Shown here in pieces: positions 14,101 through 14,700 of a DNA stretch of 14,700 nt. Location: the NCBI GenBank assembly GCA_030642025.1, contig DAOWOO010000004.1, positions 1-14,700 of the forward strand, in the 5' to 3' direction. The number at the start of each line of letters is the position of its first letter. Position 1 is the stretch's first letter. The notes below the pieces were generated by a model. That model did no database searches. It was not told the origin of the DNA and saw only the letters and a program-made list of their open reading frames with translations. Position numbers and translations under genes: made by a program. This DNA comes from Candidatus Zixiibacteriota bacterium. Its GTDB lineage: Bacteria > Zixibacteria > MSB-5A5 > GN15 > PGXB01.

Positions 14101-14700
14101 CTTAAGTAGATTTCCCATCCTTTAAGTTCCTCGGAATATTGCCGGTACCTCTCGGCTTTTTTCATCTGACGGTGAAGTGAGTTAACCTGGGTGTTAATCT
14201 CGGCAATAATGTCCTTTAGCCGCAGGAGATCCTGATCGGTGGCTTCGAGCTTGCGGACTGCGGCCTTTTTTCGGGATTTATATTTGGAAATGCCGGCCGC
14301 CTCTTCAAAGAGAAAGCGCCGATCATCGGTGCGGTCGGATAATATGGCGTCAATCATATCCTGCTGGATCATGGCGTAAATGTGCGCGCCGACACCGGTA
14401 TCCATTAAAAGCTCGGTGATATCTCTCAGGCGGCAGGGAACCTTGTTTAAGAGGTATTCCGATTCCCCGGATCGGAACAGACGGCGGGTGATCTGCACTT
14501 CGCTGTATTCGGTAGGGAGAATACCCTTATGATTCTGAATGATCAGGGTGACTTCAGCCATACCCAGTGGTTTCAGATCGCGAGTTCCATTGAAAATTAT
14601 CTCCTCCATTTTGGAGCCGCGAAGAAGCGATACTTTCTGTTCACCCAGAACCCAGCGGATAGCATCGAGGATATTGGTTTTGCCGCATCCGTTGGGGCCG
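11112..14700 (-). CDS. smc: Chromosome partition protein SMC (N-terminus beyond the window)
   Basis: The bacterial condensin ATPase, which dimerises through its hinge and, with ScpA/ScpB, organises and segregates chromosomes. 1195 residues are visible (numbered from the first full codon at 14699) and the frame is open at the window edge. It opens inside the Walker A motif G-P-N-G-C-G-K-T (1-8), followed by A-I-R-W-V-L-G-E-Q. About 30 N-terminal residues should lie outside, judging from the family. Long heptad-like coiled coils run about 140-465 and 636-1010, with the hinge at about 470-635 (Y-E-G-Y-S-S-G-V at 473). The C-terminal head has the signature M-S-G-G-E-R-A (1056-1062) and Walker B V-L-D-E-I-D (1082-1087). 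A polar tail of about 45 residues follows the head. The ATG at 14609 is an internal methionine, not the start. It is the first visible gene of the minus-strand cluster; the promoter is outside. Confidence 0.97.
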   Translation of the reverse strand, partial: GPNGCGKTNILDAIRWVLGEQKVSLLRGSKMEEIIFNGTRDLKPLGMAEVTLIIQNHKGILPTEYSEVQITRRLFRSGESEYLLNKVPCRLRDITELLMDTGVGAHIYAMIQQDMIDAILSDRTDDRRFLFEEAAGISKYKSRKKAAVRKLEATDQDLLRLKDIIAEINTQVNSLHRQMKKAERYRQYSEELKGWEIYLSKLAMDELMEERRELISKKDSMVDIRAQHDTEIDSFSADQEEERKRLTDLDRNLTDISKHIYEKSEQAHNIETEINVGRERRDNGHRLKEKNLVDIEAYRKRRELLTDQVDEIKTELDKLEQGLESMNSEVSVRETALATADERVLEARRIRVDLNQKFLSLERCLSAEKTDDTNLKEQESETNIKITEMDEQLSAAGERKKGLTAILGSLKENLSDIERKLKESTDRKTSLTNEADALDNQIDEFSGKIFDISASLEAAEARHHLLNEMITQYEGYSSGVAPLLEFKDRWPGLISTVADSFKPKPGYEQAIEAALGEMAGFVICRDRNTADQAIAFLESESKGKAGFMILESARETETIRPDIQHEGFIGWADNMVEIPDDLSILAKMLLSRTAVIKPDAAEAILEQLPPFFAAVSTSGTAYHNIAIITGGSRDEIPLFGRKEKVAEEERAIERMATELNRLKESKNHTTARLGALQSELLETTTLLSSLTQEQSLTQKEFDSNEFKLEEICRDIGRIENERRILSGKLEALKSRQYDLNLNYDQLAREKEKLLKTAASSDARISDLEQESETAAERASQLQIRMVEQRSQKEQRESQLKHVRELIYEIDSGIKTKSIEIMTAEEDIRVTDEKTLALEKDLKSIFDARAQMSDEQTGHRQSQASLQDSLNERERRIKVLRQEREETGAKLHETELRLAEIDSDTRSITTKIRDEYEIDLNEVQAKIPDMSIPPDQRRARMREIREQIKTFGAVNLLALDEYDTAKERQEFLSAQINDLMQAKSTLQSTITKINTTARNLFLETFEKVRENFQKVFAELFAGGDCNIHLVSDEDPLESPIEITARPRGKKLLSITQMSGGERALTAISLLFAIYLVKPSPFCVLDEIDAPLDDANIHRFLKIIKTFSDQTQFIIITHNKITMEAADNMYGITMEQPGISKLVSVRFQEDTDEGVIDTSLVKTDYAPDVSDIEIPEAVKERITPKINIEQNIKQKSD

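Overview
The window looks like a chromosomal segment from an uncultured bacterium of the Fibrobacteres-Chlorobi-Bacteroidetes (FCB) superphylum. Candidate phylum Zixibacteria or a close relative is my best guess. The reasons are a huge secreted repeat protein ending in a YPNPFNPSTT-type C-terminal sorting domain, cohesin-like and dockerin-like modules carried in the same polypeptide, and a bacterial smc-ftsY housekeeping cluster. This placement is inference from family style, not a search result.

Layout: (1) 51-860, plus strand: a band 7/SPFH (prohibitin-like) lipoprotein, closed by a strong hairpin terminator. (2) 861-1557: a 697-base AT-rich gap without a convincing gene. It holds a near-consensus sigma70-type promoter about 200 bases before the next gene and a two-tier stem-loop in the resulting leader. 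(3) 1558-9261, plus strand: one 2567-residue exported, cysteine-rich protein. It has a signal peptide, 23 tandem beta-sandwich-like repeats of about 87 residues, a cohesin-like module, a dockerin-like pair of calcium loops, a second beta-rich region and a T9SS type A-like C-terminal domain. (4) 9290-9324: a hairpin terminator shared by the converging transcripts. (5) 9319-14700, minus strand: a tightly packed cluster read smc (its N-terminal codons lie beyond the window) - ftsY - yjbQ - rlmH, with a 14-base gap, an 8-base overlap and a 1-base overlap.

The minus-strand cluster is core housekeeping: chromosome organisation (SMC), co-translational membrane targeting (FtsY), a YjbQ-family protein and ribosome methylation (RlmH). 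The spacing suggests one transcript with translational coupling.

The most interesting object is the giant repeat protein. Read by eye, its repeats fall into two classes: class A with four core cysteines and class B with six. They follow an order that appears twice in succession (repeats 3-10 and 11-19), as if an eight- or nine-repeat block had been duplicated whole. Two of the core cysteines are always kept or lost together (17 repeats have both, 6 have neither, none has only one), which predicts a disulfide within each repeat. Together with the cohesin-like, dockerin-like and sorting modules, this suggests a disulfide-stabilised surface fibre or adhesin-like scaffold. Its binding target cannot be read from the sequence.
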